Part shown: positions 8,881 to 16,960 of the stretch, in pieces
Layout of the letters: every line of letters begins with the position of its first letter
How positions within the stretch are numbered: position 1 is the first letter of the stretch
Assembly (NCBI GenBank): GCA_964549335.1
Contig: CAZJUQ010000044.1
Coordinates: 1-62,746 of the forward strand
Direction of reading: 5' to 3'
From: Sulfidibacterium sp964549335
GTDB taxonomy: Bacteria > Bacteroidota > Bacteroidia > Bacteroidales > F082
Length of the DNA stretch: 62,746 nt
Program-made: the position numbers and the translations under genes
Notes under the pieces: model-generated
Seen by the model: the letters and a program-made list of their open reading frames with translations, nothing else
Databases searched by the model: none
Told to the model about the DNA's origin: nothing

Positions 8881-9255
8881 ATGTTAAAAACAAAAACAAT
8901 ATTGATAGTTGACGATTCGGTAAGCATTTTGGAATTACTAAGGTTGATACTCGAACAGGAGGGATATAATGTTATTTCGGCTTCCGACGGCAAAGAGGCT
9001 CTGAAACATTTTACCGGAAATATCAACATAGATCTTTTGCTTACCGATTTGCATATGCCCAACATGAACGGACTCGAACTTATTAAAGAGGTCAGAAAAA
9101 AAGATGATTTCAAATATTTACCAATACTGTTTTTGACCACCGAAACCAAAATGGAAACCAAGAGAGAGGCAAAAGAGGCAGGAGCAACAGGCTGGATAAC
9201 CAAGCCTTTTGACAAAGAGAGATTGTTGCGTACTATTAAAAAAGTATTGCGTTGA
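8881..9255 (+). CDS. CheY-type response regulator
   Basis: A 124-residue stand-alone receiver domain. The acidic pair Asp11-Asp12, phosphoacceptor Asp56 (LLLTDLHMPNMNG), Thr86-Thr87 and Lys108 (WITKPF) are all present. It is the probable phosphoryl-transfer partner of CheA, whose ATG overlaps this gene's TGA. The effector it controls cannot be inferred: no flagellar switch, gliding or pilus gene is in the window. Confidence 0.92.
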   Translation: MLKTKTILIVDDSVSILELLRLILEQEGYNVISASDGKEALKHFTGNINIDLLLTDLHMPNMNGLELIKEVRKKDDFKYLPILFLTTETKMETKREAKEAGATGWITKPFDKERLLRTIKKVLR

Positions 9256-11384
9256 TGAATAACTTTACAGACAAGTTTATCGAAGAAGCTAACGATTTGT
9301 TAGAAAAACTTGAGGATGCTTTGCTTACCCTCGAAAACAATCCCGAGGACGAAAAACAAATAAACGAAGTTTTCAGGGTTATGCATTCGCTCAAAGGTAC
9401 CGGAGCCATGTTCGGATTCGACAAACTAAGCTCGTTTACACACGAAATGGAAAACGCATACGATTTGGTACGTTCAAAAAAACTGTACGCCGGAAAAGAA
9501 CTCATAGACCTTACATTCAACAGTATAGACCTTATTAAACGCCTCCTCTACGAACCCCAATCCGAAGCCGTTTTAAGCTTAAAAGATAAATATACGGAAA
9601 AACTGAAAGAGATAGTTTCGGGAACAACAAAAAAAAACGACACAGAAATAATAAACGGGCAAATACAAAAAGAGACAAAACACATAAAAAAGCAGAAACC
9701 CGTTAACACCTTTTTCGTTCACTTTCAACCCGACCCCGGTATCTTAAAAAACGGAACCCACCCCCTCTATCTTATCGACGAGTTTTTCGAAGCGGGAACG
9801 TGCAAAGTGTTTTTACGTACAAATCAAATCCCTGCTTTGGAAAATATGGTCCCCGACAACACCTATGTTTTTTGGGACATCTTTATTGCAACCGCAAAAG
9901 ACGAAAATTTTATACGCGACATTTTTATATTTGTGGAAGACGAGAGCGTGTTGGAAATAAAAAAAATCGCCGGTTTCAACATGCTCGAAAATCCCGAATT
10001 CGACAAAATATGCAACGAATTGGATTTCGACTCAGACATAAACGACAAAAAACTGGAAATACTTACTGAAAAACTTAAAACGGATGAAGTTCCGGCATCA
10101 GAAAAATCCGGCGAAATTACCGGAGAAAACACCATAAACGCCGTAAATAACGACCAACCCGAAACAAAACAACACCCCGCACAAGAGGAGAGAATCTCTT
10201 TCGAGAAAGAGATGTCGCAAATAAAAAAGGAGGGACTGACCACCATCAGGGTTTCGTCGGAAAAACTCGACAAAATGCTTAACCTTATCAGCGAACTCGT
10301 TACCGTTCAGGCTCGCCTCGAACATTTCAGCCGCCAACTCAACAATCCCGCATTAATCAACATAACCGAAGATTATCAAAAACTTTCGCGTCAACTCAGG
10401 GAAAACGCCCTCGACATGAGGCTTATCCCCATTTATAACATGATTACACGTTTCAAAAGGCTCGTCAGAGACCTGTCCAAAGAGTTGAACAAAGAGGTTA
10501 ATTTAGTTACCCACGGAACACAAACCGAACTTGACAAATCGATTATCGAAAAACTTTACGACCCCATAATGCACATTATCCGCAATAGTATGGACCACGG
10601 CATCGAGAGCAAAGAAGAGAGAATAAAAGCGGGCAAAAACCCCGTGGGGACGGTTACCATTTCAACATTTTATTCGGGAACAAACGTGGTAATAAAAATC
10701 AGCGACGACGGTGCCGGCATTCCGGTTGAAAAAATAAAGGAAAAAGCCTTGTCGAAAGGTTTGATTGACGAAAACCGGGAACTTACCGAAAAAGAGATAA
10801 TAAACTTTATTTTCCAGCCCGGATTCTCAACCAGCAACAAAATAAGCGATATCTCGGGGAGAGGTGTGGGTATGGATGTGGTTAAAAAAAATATCGGCGA
10901 CCTTAGAGGCGAAATTGAGGTTACTTCCAAAAAAGGTAAAGGAACTACTACAACAATAATTTTGCCCCTTACCCTATCAATAATCGACGGTCTTTTGGTT
11001 TACATAGGCAAATCGCGGTACATTATCCCCCTCGATAACATAAAACAGATTTTCAGAGTTACCAGGGAAGAGGTGGACAATAGCTTTAACAATATAATAG
11101 TAAGAGAAAACAGACAAATACCTTTTGTGGATTTGGTAAAAGAATTTGACGAAAAAGAGGAAGAAAATCCGGAAACATACCTCGTAATTCTATACTTCGA
11201 AGATAGGGAAATGGGCTTTATCATCAATGCCATTTCGGGTAAATATCAAGCCGTAATAAAACCCCTTAACCGCTTTGTACAACGCAACGAAATATTTTCG
11301 GGAGCAACGGTTTTGGGCGACGGCAACATTGCCCTCGTTATGGACACTTTGAAAATAATAAACAGATATATTAATGAAAATTAA
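9255..11384 (+). CDS. cheA: Chemotaxis histidine kinase CheA
   Basis: Receptor-coupled kinase that phosphorylates CheY and CheB. From ATG 9255 the order is: Hpt/P1 domain with His44 (FRVMHSLKGTGAM); a middle region with a conserved block (FFVHFQPDPGI to FIFVEDES), as in CheAs with an extended P2-like domain; the P3 dimerisation helices (EKLDKMLNLISELV); a P4 HATPase (HIIRNSMDHGIE, DDGAGIP, GRGVGMDVVKK); and a C-terminal CheW-like P5 (SIIDGLLVYIG). The 709-residue length is normal. The start overlaps the cheY stop (TGATG), indicating coupling. Confidence 0.96.
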   Translation: MNNFTDKFIEEANDLLEKLEDALLTLENNPEDEKQINEVFRVMHSLKGTGAMFGFDKLSSFTHEMENAYDLVRSKKLYAGKELIDLTFNSIDLIKRLLYEPQSEAVLSLKDKYTEKLKEIVSGTTKKNDTEIINGQIQKETKHIKKQKPVNTFFVHFQPDPGILKNGTHPLYLIDEFFEAGTCKVFLRTNQIPALENMVPDNTYVFWDIFIATAKDENFIRDIFIFVEDESVLEIKKIAGFNMLENPEFDKICNELDFDSDINDKKLEILTEKLKTDEVPASEKSGEITGENTINAVNNDQPETKQHPAQEERISFEKEMSQIKKEGLTTIRVSSEKLDKMLNLISELVTVQARLEHFSRQLNNPALINITEDYQKLSRQLRENALDMRLIPIYNMITRFKRLVRDLSKELNKEVNLVTHGTQTELDKSIIEKLYDPIMHIIRNSMDHGIESKEERIKAGKNPVGTVTISTFYSGTNVVIKISDDGAGIPVEKIKEKALSKGLIDENRELTEKEIINFIFQPGFSTSNKISDISGRGVGMDVVKKNIGDLRGEIEVTSKKGKGTTTTIILPLTLSIIDGLLVYIGKSRYIIPLDNIKQIFRVTREEVDNSFNNIIVRENRQIPFVDLVKEFDEKEEENPETYLVILYFEDREMGFIINAISGKYQAVIKPLNRFVQRNEIFSGATVLGDGNIALVMDTLKIINRYINEN

Positions 11385-11862
11385 ACGCAATATGGAAACG
11401 GAACAAAATAAAACATCATCATATTTGTCGTTTACGCTTGCGGGTGAGCTGTTTGCCATTCACGTCGATTATGTAATAAAAATCATGGAGATGACAACAT
11501 TTACCAAAATACCGCAAGGGCCGCCTTACCTTCTCGGCGTAACAAACCTCACGGGAAGTGTTTTGCCGGTTATCGACTCCTATCTGAAATTCGGTTTCGA
11601 CCCTCCGCAAAAAGAACAATCGGTAATAATAGTTTTGAATGTTTCGTTTAACGGTAAATCAACCGAAATAGGAATTACTGCCGATGTGGCAAATGAGGTT
11701 TTCGAAGTATCAAAAGAGGAGATAAAACCCTATCCCGCACTGGGCAGCAAATACAATGCAGAATACATTAAAGGTGTTATAAATCGTGAAAACCGTTTCG
11801 TCCTTATCCTGAATGTGGAAAAACTTTTTAGCGAAGATGAAATTAACGACTTGATACAATAA
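11374..11862 (+). CDS. cheW: Chemotaxis coupling protein CheW
   Basis: Adaptor that joins receptors to CheA in the signalling array. About 160 residues forming one CheW domain: YLSFTLAGELFAIHVDYV, then PYLLGVTNLTGSVLPVIDS (the conserved G-V-x-N-L-x-G-x-x-x-P block) and the terminal ENRFVLILNVEKLF. ATG 11374 overlaps cheA by 11 nt; ATG 11392 is an equally possible start. Confidence 0.94.
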   Translation: MKIKRNMETEQNKTSSYLSFTLAGELFAIHVDYVIKIMEMTTFTKIPQGPPYLLGVTNLTGSVLPVIDSYLKFGFDPPQKEQSVIIVLNVSFNGKSTEIGITADVANEVFEVSKEEIKPYPALGSKYNAEYIKGVINRENRFVLILNVEKLFSEDEINDLIQ

Positions 11863-11890
11863 TTGATAATAATAGTAAAAAATAATAGAG

Positions 11891-13561
11891 ATGAAAAATT
11901 TAAAAATCAGTGTAAAGCTTTATTTGATGCTTTTCATTACTCTTGCCGTCATTGCAGCGGTAGGATTAAATGGTTTGACAAACCTTAAAAAAATCAGTGC
12001 CGCAGCCGAAGACATGTATGTCAACAGGGTCTTGCCGCTTCAAAACCTCAAAAAAATATCCGACATCATTTTAATGGATGTGGCTTTCCCCTTACAACAA
12101 AGCAAATCTGCCGGCACTTTGTCGCAACAAGAAATATTTCAGTTCAAACAAAGCATATCCGATTTAAAAGATATTTGGAAAAACCTGAAAAAAGAGATGA
12201 CAAACGCCGGTGAAGAAAAATTGATGGAGGAAACTGAAAAGTCGCTAAATCAAACCCTCGGTCAACTCGATGCCATTCTTACCGTTGAATCGTATAACCT
12301 GAAAAACAATATCAAAGCAAACTTCAGCGACAACAGTTACAACCAATTTTTTAATAACCTGAGCAAATTCACCAACAATATCAACACCCTGATACAAAAC
12401 CAATTAAAAAAAGCAAATCAAATCAGCATCAACGCATCACGCATTCTAATAAACACAAAAAACGAAGCATTGATAATAATTTCGGTAGGGTTCGGGCTCA
12501 TATTGATACTGGCAATAATTTTAATTACCGGCATAGTAAAAGAGATGAAGATGGCAAACGACATTTTAAGGAAAATAGCCACAGGTGATTTGAATGTGGA
12601 AATTCCCGATGTTGCCGACGACGAACTCGGAAAGGTAATAAAAAGCATAGGATACATGCAAGACAAATTGCGCGACGTGGTATCGCTTGTTTACAATGCC
12701 GCCGATAACCTCTCCATTGCGAGTCGCGAATTGAGTTCCACCTCCCAAACCATATCGCAAGGAGCCACCGAACAGGCCTCCTCAACCGAAGAGGTTTCGT
12801 CGTCAATAGAAGAGATGGCATCAAACATCCAACAAAATGCGCAAAACGCAAAAAAAACCGAGTCCATTTCGGAACAACTGTCGGACAAAACCACAGCAAT
12901 GGTCAAAGCAGCCGTTGAGAGTCAAAGCAAAATACAAGATATTGCCGAAAAGATTTCCATCATCAACGAGATTGCCTTTCAAACCAACATCCTTGCCCTT
13001 AATGCCGCCGTGGAAGCAGCACGAGCCGGTGAACACGGACGCGGTTTCGGAGTGGTAGCCTCCGAAGTGGGAAAACTTGCCGAACGGAGCAAAATTGCAG
13101 CCAGCGAAATAGACGAACTGTCGAAATCGAGCGTGGAAGTTATTGAAGAGGCCGGTGTATTGATGCAAAAAATAGCCCCCGAAATAAATACAACAACTTC
13201 ACTTATCCGCGAAATTACCATAGCCAGCGAAGAGCAAGAGCTGGGTGCCGAACAGATAAACAAAGCCATTCAACAGCTAAACGAAATAACACAACAAAAC
13301 GCCGCAGCCTCGGAAGAAATAGCAACCAGTGCCGAAGAACTTTCAAGCCAAGCCGAACAACTGCTCGAAACCATGTCGTTCTTTAAAGTGGATATTAACG
13401 AAAACAAAAAGGGCAAAAGCCTGCCGGCTGATAACAAAGGTGTTGCCAAGAAAAAACTCCCGGAACCCGGCAAACATAAACTTGCCCACCACGGAAACAA
13501 AGGCGTTAATATAAATTTGGACGACACTTACGAAAGCGATGATGAATTCGAACGTTTCTAA
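11891..13561 (+). CDS. Methyl-accepting chemotaxis protein
   Basis: Transmembrane chemoreceptor, 556 residues. A first membrane helix (about 11-27) is followed by a periplasmic helical domain of the 4HB_MCP type, a second helix (about 195-216), a HAMP domain, and the cytoplasmic signalling helix with the hairpin tip EIAFQTNILALNAAVEAARAG. The C-terminus extends past the signalling bundle as a Lys/Gly-rich linker and stops in DDTYESDDEFERF. The last five residues, EFERF, fit the x-[HFYW]-x-x-[HFYW] pattern of the CheR/CheB-tethering pentapeptide (NWETF in E. coli Tar). It is the only receptor in the window. Ligand unknown. Confidence 0.95.
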   Translation: MKNLKISVKLYLMLFITLAVIAAVGLNGLTNLKKISAAAEDMYVNRVLPLQNLKKISDIILMDVAFPLQQSKSAGTLSQQEIFQFKQSISDLKDIWKNLKKEMTNAGEEKLMEETEKSLNQTLGQLDAILTVESYNLKNNIKANFSDNSYNQFFNNLSKFTNNINTLIQNQLKKANQISINASRILINTKNEALIIISVGFGLILILAIILITGIVKEMKMANDILRKIATGDLNVEIPDVADDELGKVIKSIGYMQDKLRDVVSLVYNAADNLSIASRELSSTSQTISQGATEQASSTEEVSSSIEEMASNIQQNAQNAKKTESISEQLSDKTTAMVKAAVESQSKIQDIAEKISIINEIAFQTNILALNAAVEAARAGEHGRGFGVVASEVGKLAERSKIAASEIDELSKSSVEVIEEAGVLMQKIAPEINTTTSLIREITIASEEQELGAEQINKAIQQLNEITQQNAAASEEIATSAEELSSQAEQLLETMSFFKVDINENKKGKSLPADNKGVAKKKLPEPGKHKLAHHGNKGVNINLDDTYESDDEFERF

Positions 13562-13590
13562 CATCATTTTCGGATACTGTATAATTTATC

Positions 13591-13596
13591 AAGGAG
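13591..13596 (+). promoter_or_regulatory. Strong Shine-Dalgarno before a TTG start (cheR)
   Basis: AAGGAG lies 7 nt upstream of the TTG at 13604. Such strong sites are rare in this window, and this one decides the cheR start, since the next in-frame Met is deep in the conserved domain. Confidence 0.6.
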
Positions 13597-13603
13597 ACAA
13601 AAT

Positions 13604-14464
13604 TTGGCGGATAAAGAAAAAAAATATAAAGACCTTTTCGGCTTCGGAGAACTTTCCGACTCCGATTTTACCAAATTACGCGATTTTATTTACGTAAACT
13701 TCGGCATAAATATTTTACACAAAAAGAAATACCTTTTGCAAAACAGACTCATCAAACGCATCAAAGCTCTCAATCTGAAAAATTATTCCGAATACGTAAA
13801 CTATGTCTTGCACGAAAACAACGGCGACGAAGTTTACCAGATGCTCTCGGTAGTTTCCACAAACAAAACCGATTTTTTCAGGGAAAAAGCCCATTTCGAT
13901 TTTATTAAAGAGAGAGCCATACCGTTTTTTGCCAAAAACAATATTGTTAACATTAAAGGTTGGAGTGCGGGATGCTCAAGCGGCCAAGAACTATACTCGC
14001 TGGCCATGCTTCTGCACGAAGCCAAAGAAAACAACCGTATTAATGATTTTTTCCTCTACGGAAACGATATCTCGGTAAAAATATTAAACCAAGCCGTAAA
14101 AGCAATTTATCCGTATAACCATATTGAAAGCATTCCCGTGGAATACCGTAAAAAATATTTACTTAAAAGCAAAAACAAAGAAAACCGGAAAATACGTATA
14201 GCTCCCGAATTACGTCAAAAAACAAAATTCGTCTGGATGAACCTTGTGGACGACCGTTATCCTCTGCCTCTCGATTTCAATATTATTTTTTGCCGCAACA
14301 CACTGATTTATTTCGACAAAAAAACACAGGAAAAGGTGGTAAACAACCTTATTTCGCACCTTGCACCCAATGGATATTTAATTATAGGACACTCCGAATC
14401 GTTAATAAATATCAATTATTACGAACTCGAAAGAGTGCTGCCAACGGTATATCAAAAAAAATAA
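13604..14464 (+). CDS. cheR: Chemotaxis protein methyltransferase CheR
   Basis: Uses S-adenosylmethionine to methylate glutamates on chemoreceptors. The 286 residues show the N-terminal all-alpha domain (DFTKLRDFIYVNFGINI), the SAM-binding segment GWSAGCSSGQELYSLAM, and FNIIFCRNTLIYFDKKTQE with the GHSESL end. Start is TTG, backed by an AAGGAG site. The beta-subdomain loop (YLLKSKNKENRKIRI) appears as long as in Salmonella CheR, which binds receptor pentapeptides, but lacks its glycines; this comparison is from memory. Confidence 0.94.
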   Translation: MADKEKKYKDLFGFGELSDSDFTKLRDFIYVNFGINILHKKKYLLQNRLIKRIKALNLKNYSEYVNYVLHENNGDEVYQMLSVVSTNKTDFFREKAHFDFIKERAIPFFAKNNIVNIKGWSAGCSSGQELYSLAMLLHEAKENNRINDFFLYGNDISVKILNQAVKAIYPYNHIESIPVEYRKKYLLKSKNKENRKIRIAPELRQKTKFVWMNLVDDRYPLPLDFNIIFCRNTLIYFDKKTQEKVVNNLISHLAPNGYLIIGHSESLININYYELERVLPTVYQKK

Positions 14465-14468
14465 GAAA

Positions 14469-15359
14469 ATGAAAGAAATAAGCAACAAACAAATTTTAAA
14501 ACTTTTAAAACAAAAATTGGACAGCTTGACATTGTTGGAAAAACAAAACGAAGAGCTCAACAAAGAGTTGGAAATTTTAAACAACAAACTCGAAGAGTCC
14601 GAATCGTTTAAAAGTCATTTCATCTCCAATGTCACCAACGAAATTATAAACCCGTTTTCATCGGTAATGGGTCTCTCAAAAGCAATAATGAAACTCAAAG
14701 GCAACGATTTGCAAAAAGCGCCTTCGCTGGCGTCGCTTATTTACTCCGAAGCCGCATTTCTCGATTTTCAACTCAACAACATTTTTGCCGCCGCAAAGAT
14801 AGAGGCGGGAGAAATCGCATTTGAAGTTTCTACAATAAACATTTCCGATTTAATTGAAAACTCAATAAAAAAACTTCAACACGATATCGACAAAAAAAAT
14901 ATTGAGCTCACTTACAAACCCGAATTTACCGAAGGTTCCGAAAAACTTTACTACTTTAAATCCGATAGCGAAAAATTACAACTTATTGTGGTGAACCTGT
15001 TGAGCAACGCAATAAAATCAATAGACAAAAACGGCAAAATATCCATAAATACCAAATTGGATAACGGCAACCTGATAATTGAGATAACAGACAACGGAAA
15101 AGGAATTAACGAAAAAGAGAAAAATAAAATTTTCGACCGTTTCACACGTATCGATACCAATATCAATTCGCTTAATCCCGGCAACGGGTTGGGATTGTCG
15201 GTGGTAAAAGGCTTGCTCGATATCATCGAAGGCAAAATAGATATTAAAAGTACCGTAGGCAAAGGCACCACCGTTACCGTTACGGTACCCGAAGCGGTGG
15301 ATACCGAAAGCGTATTCGACGACGACTTGTTCGACGATTTTGACAACGAAACATTTTAA
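14469..15359 (+). CDS. Soluble histidine-kinase-like protein lacking the phosphoacceptor His
   Basis: A 296-residue cytoplasmic protein with no membrane segment. Residues 1-48 look like a coiled coil. The HisKA-type helix reads FISNVTNEIINPF where active kinases have FLxNxSHExRTPL, so the phosphoacceptor is Asn57 (codon 14637-14639). The neighbouring Glu is kept, and a His lies one heptad earlier (His50). The HATPase looks intact: NLLSNAIKS, DNGKGI, FDRFTR and GNGLGLSV. The protein ends in a strongly acidic tail, FDDDLFDDFDNETF, reminiscent of the receptor's tail. It sits between cheR and cheD. It may be a scaffold, an ATP-dependent regulator, or a kinase using another acceptor; function unknown. 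Confidence 0.85.
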   Translation: MKEISNKQILKLLKQKLDSLTLLEKQNEELNKELEILNNKLEESESFKSHFISNVTNEIINPFSSVMGLSKAIMKLKGNDLQKAPSLASLIYSEAAFLDFQLNNIFAAAKIEAGEIAFEVSTINISDLIENSIKKLQHDIDKKNIELTYKPEFTEGSEKLYYFKSDSEKLQLIVVNLLSNAIKSIDKNGKISINTKLDNGNLIIEITDNGKGINEKEKNKIFDRFTRIDTNINSLNPGNGLGLSVVKGLLDIIEGKIDIKSTVGKGTTVTVTVPEAVDTESVFDDDLFDDFDNETF

Positions 15360-15367
15360 AAGAAAGA

Positions 15368-15835
15368 ATGGAGGAATTTGGCAAACATTATTTATATCCC
15401 GGAGCGCTTTTTATAAACAAAAGAGCTTACTATGTCACAACCATTCTCGGTTCGTGCGTGGCGGTATGCATTTACGACCGGCGGCTGAAAATAGGCGGAA
15501 TAAATCATTATTTGCTACCTTTGTGGAACGGTGACGGCTTGCCTTCGCCCAAATTCGGCAACATAGCCATCAAACAACTCATTTCCAAAATGAGATATTT
15601 CGGAAGCGACGAAAAAGATATGGTAGCTAAAATCTTTGGCGGCGCTGCCGTGCTGAAATCGAAAAAAGAGGTGTTTTTTATTGGTGAAAGAAACGTTAAA
15701 GTAGCCAAAGAAACCCTTGCCGAAGCAGGCATAAGAATTGTAGCCGAAAGCACGGGCGGAACACAGGGAAGAAAAATCATCTTCAATACAGCAACAGGCG
15801 AAGTACGACAAAAATATATCAACTCACAAAAATAA
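15368..15835 (+). CDS. cheD: Chemoreceptor glutamine deamidase CheD
   Basis: Converts selected receptor glutamines to methylatable glutamates. The 155 residues carry the conserved block LGSCVAVCIYD and GGINHYLLP. Thr24, Cys30 and His47 align with the Thr-Cys-His catalytic set of Thermotoga CheD, with the same 17-residue Cys-to-His spacing. The C-terminal STGGTQGRKI motif is also typical. It lies between the kinase-like gene and cheB. No CheC is present, so CheD is probably not part of a CheC-CheD phosphatase loop here. Confidence 0.94.
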   Translation: MEEFGKHYLYPGALFINKRAYYVTTILGSCVAVCIYDRRLKIGGINHYLLPLWNGDGLPSPKFGNIAIKQLISKMRYFGSDEKDMVAKIFGGAAVLKSKKEVFFIGERNVKVAKETLAEAGIRIVAESTGGTQGRKIIFNTATGEVRQKYINSQK

Positions 15836-15840
15836 CAGTT

Positions 15841-16932
15841 ATGTTAAATACCGGTAAAAAAACAGGAGTTTTATTGGTTGACGACTCTCCGTTGATTGTG
15901 GAAGTGGTTAAAAGCATCATCGAAACCGACGATGAACTCAGGGTAATTGGAACAGCCAACAACCCGTACGAAGCTGCCAAGATAATAGCAAAACAGAAAC
16001 CCGACGTCATTATTCTCGACATTCAAATGCCGCGTATGGACGGACTTACTTTTCTGAAAAAGATAATGAGTCAACATCCCATTCCGGTAGTTATCTTCTC
16101 AAGTGTTGCCGAAAAGGGTTCGCGCAATGCCCTTCTTGCACTCTCGTACGGTGCCGTCGAGATTTTGCAAAAACCCAAATCGATACTCGACAAAGATTTT
16201 ACCGAAAAAAGCAAGCAATTTTGTCAAACGGTAAAAGCTGCAGCGGCAGCTAAAGGAAAACTCAAATTATTAAAAAGCTATACTCCCACCAAAGAAAAAT
16301 TCTCGGCAGATGTTATTCTCGAAAAGAGAAAAAACGCACTGAAACAACCCGCCGCCAAAAGGATAGTTGCCATTGGCGCCTCCACAGGCGGAACACAGGC
16401 AATAGAAAAAATTATCTCTGACCTCCCCACAAACGTCCCCGGAATAGTAATAGTTCAACATATGCCCGGCAATTTTACAAAAAGTTTTGCCGACAGACTG
16501 AACTCCACATCCAAAGTGTGTGTTAAAGAAGCCGAACAAGGCGATATAGTACGCGAAGGCTGTGTGCTTATTGCAAACGGATTTTTCCACCTGCTGGTAA
16601 AACGGGCCGGAAACAACTATTACACAGTTCTGAAAGACGGTCCGCTGGTGAACCGGCACAAACCCTCGGTAGATGTGCTGTTTCGCTCGGTTTCGCACTA
16701 CGCAGGCACCAATGCCACCGGAATTTTATTAACGGGAATGGGTGACGACGGCGCCAAAGGACTCCTGGAAATGAGAGAGAGCGGTGCCGTTACCATTGCT
16801 CAAGACGAAGAGTCCTCTCTCGTGTTCGGCATGCCTCGCGAAGCAATAAAAATAGGTGCCGCTAAAAAAATTTATTCTATCGACAGAATAATTAATTACC
16901 TAATTTCGTTGAGTTATCCGAAAAAATTGTAA
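15841..16932 (+). CDS. cheB: Chemotaxis protein-glutamate methylesterase CheB
   Basis: Removes receptor methyl groups when phosphorylated by CheA. An N-terminal receiver (VLLVDDSPL, Asp60 in ILDIQMPRMDG) joins through a Lys-rich linker (about 120-172) to a methylesterase domain. The catalytic triad is visible as Ser181 (GASTGG), His207 (IVQHMPG) and Asp303 (TGMGDDGAKG). The 363-residue length is normal. The gene follows cheD by 5 nt. Confidence 0.96.
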   Translation: MLNTGKKTGVLLVDDSPLIVEVVKSIIETDDELRVIGTANNPYEAAKIIAKQKPDVIILDIQMPRMDGLTFLKKIMSQHPIPVVIFSSVAEKGSRNALLALSYGAVEILQKPKSILDKDFTEKSKQFCQTVKAAAAAKGKLKLLKSYTPTKEKFSADVILEKRKNALKQPAAKRIVAIGASTGGTQAIEKIISDLPTNVPGIVIVQHMPGNFTKSFADRLNSTSKVCVKEAEQGDIVREGCVLIANGFFHLLVKRAGNNYYTVLKDGPLVNRHKPSVDVLFRSVSHYAGTNATGILLTGMGDDGAKGLLEMRESGAVTIAQDEESSLVFGMPREAIKIGAAKKIYSIDRIINYLISLSYPKKL

Positions 16933-16960
16933 TTTTATCAGTTGTTTTTAGTATCTGTTT

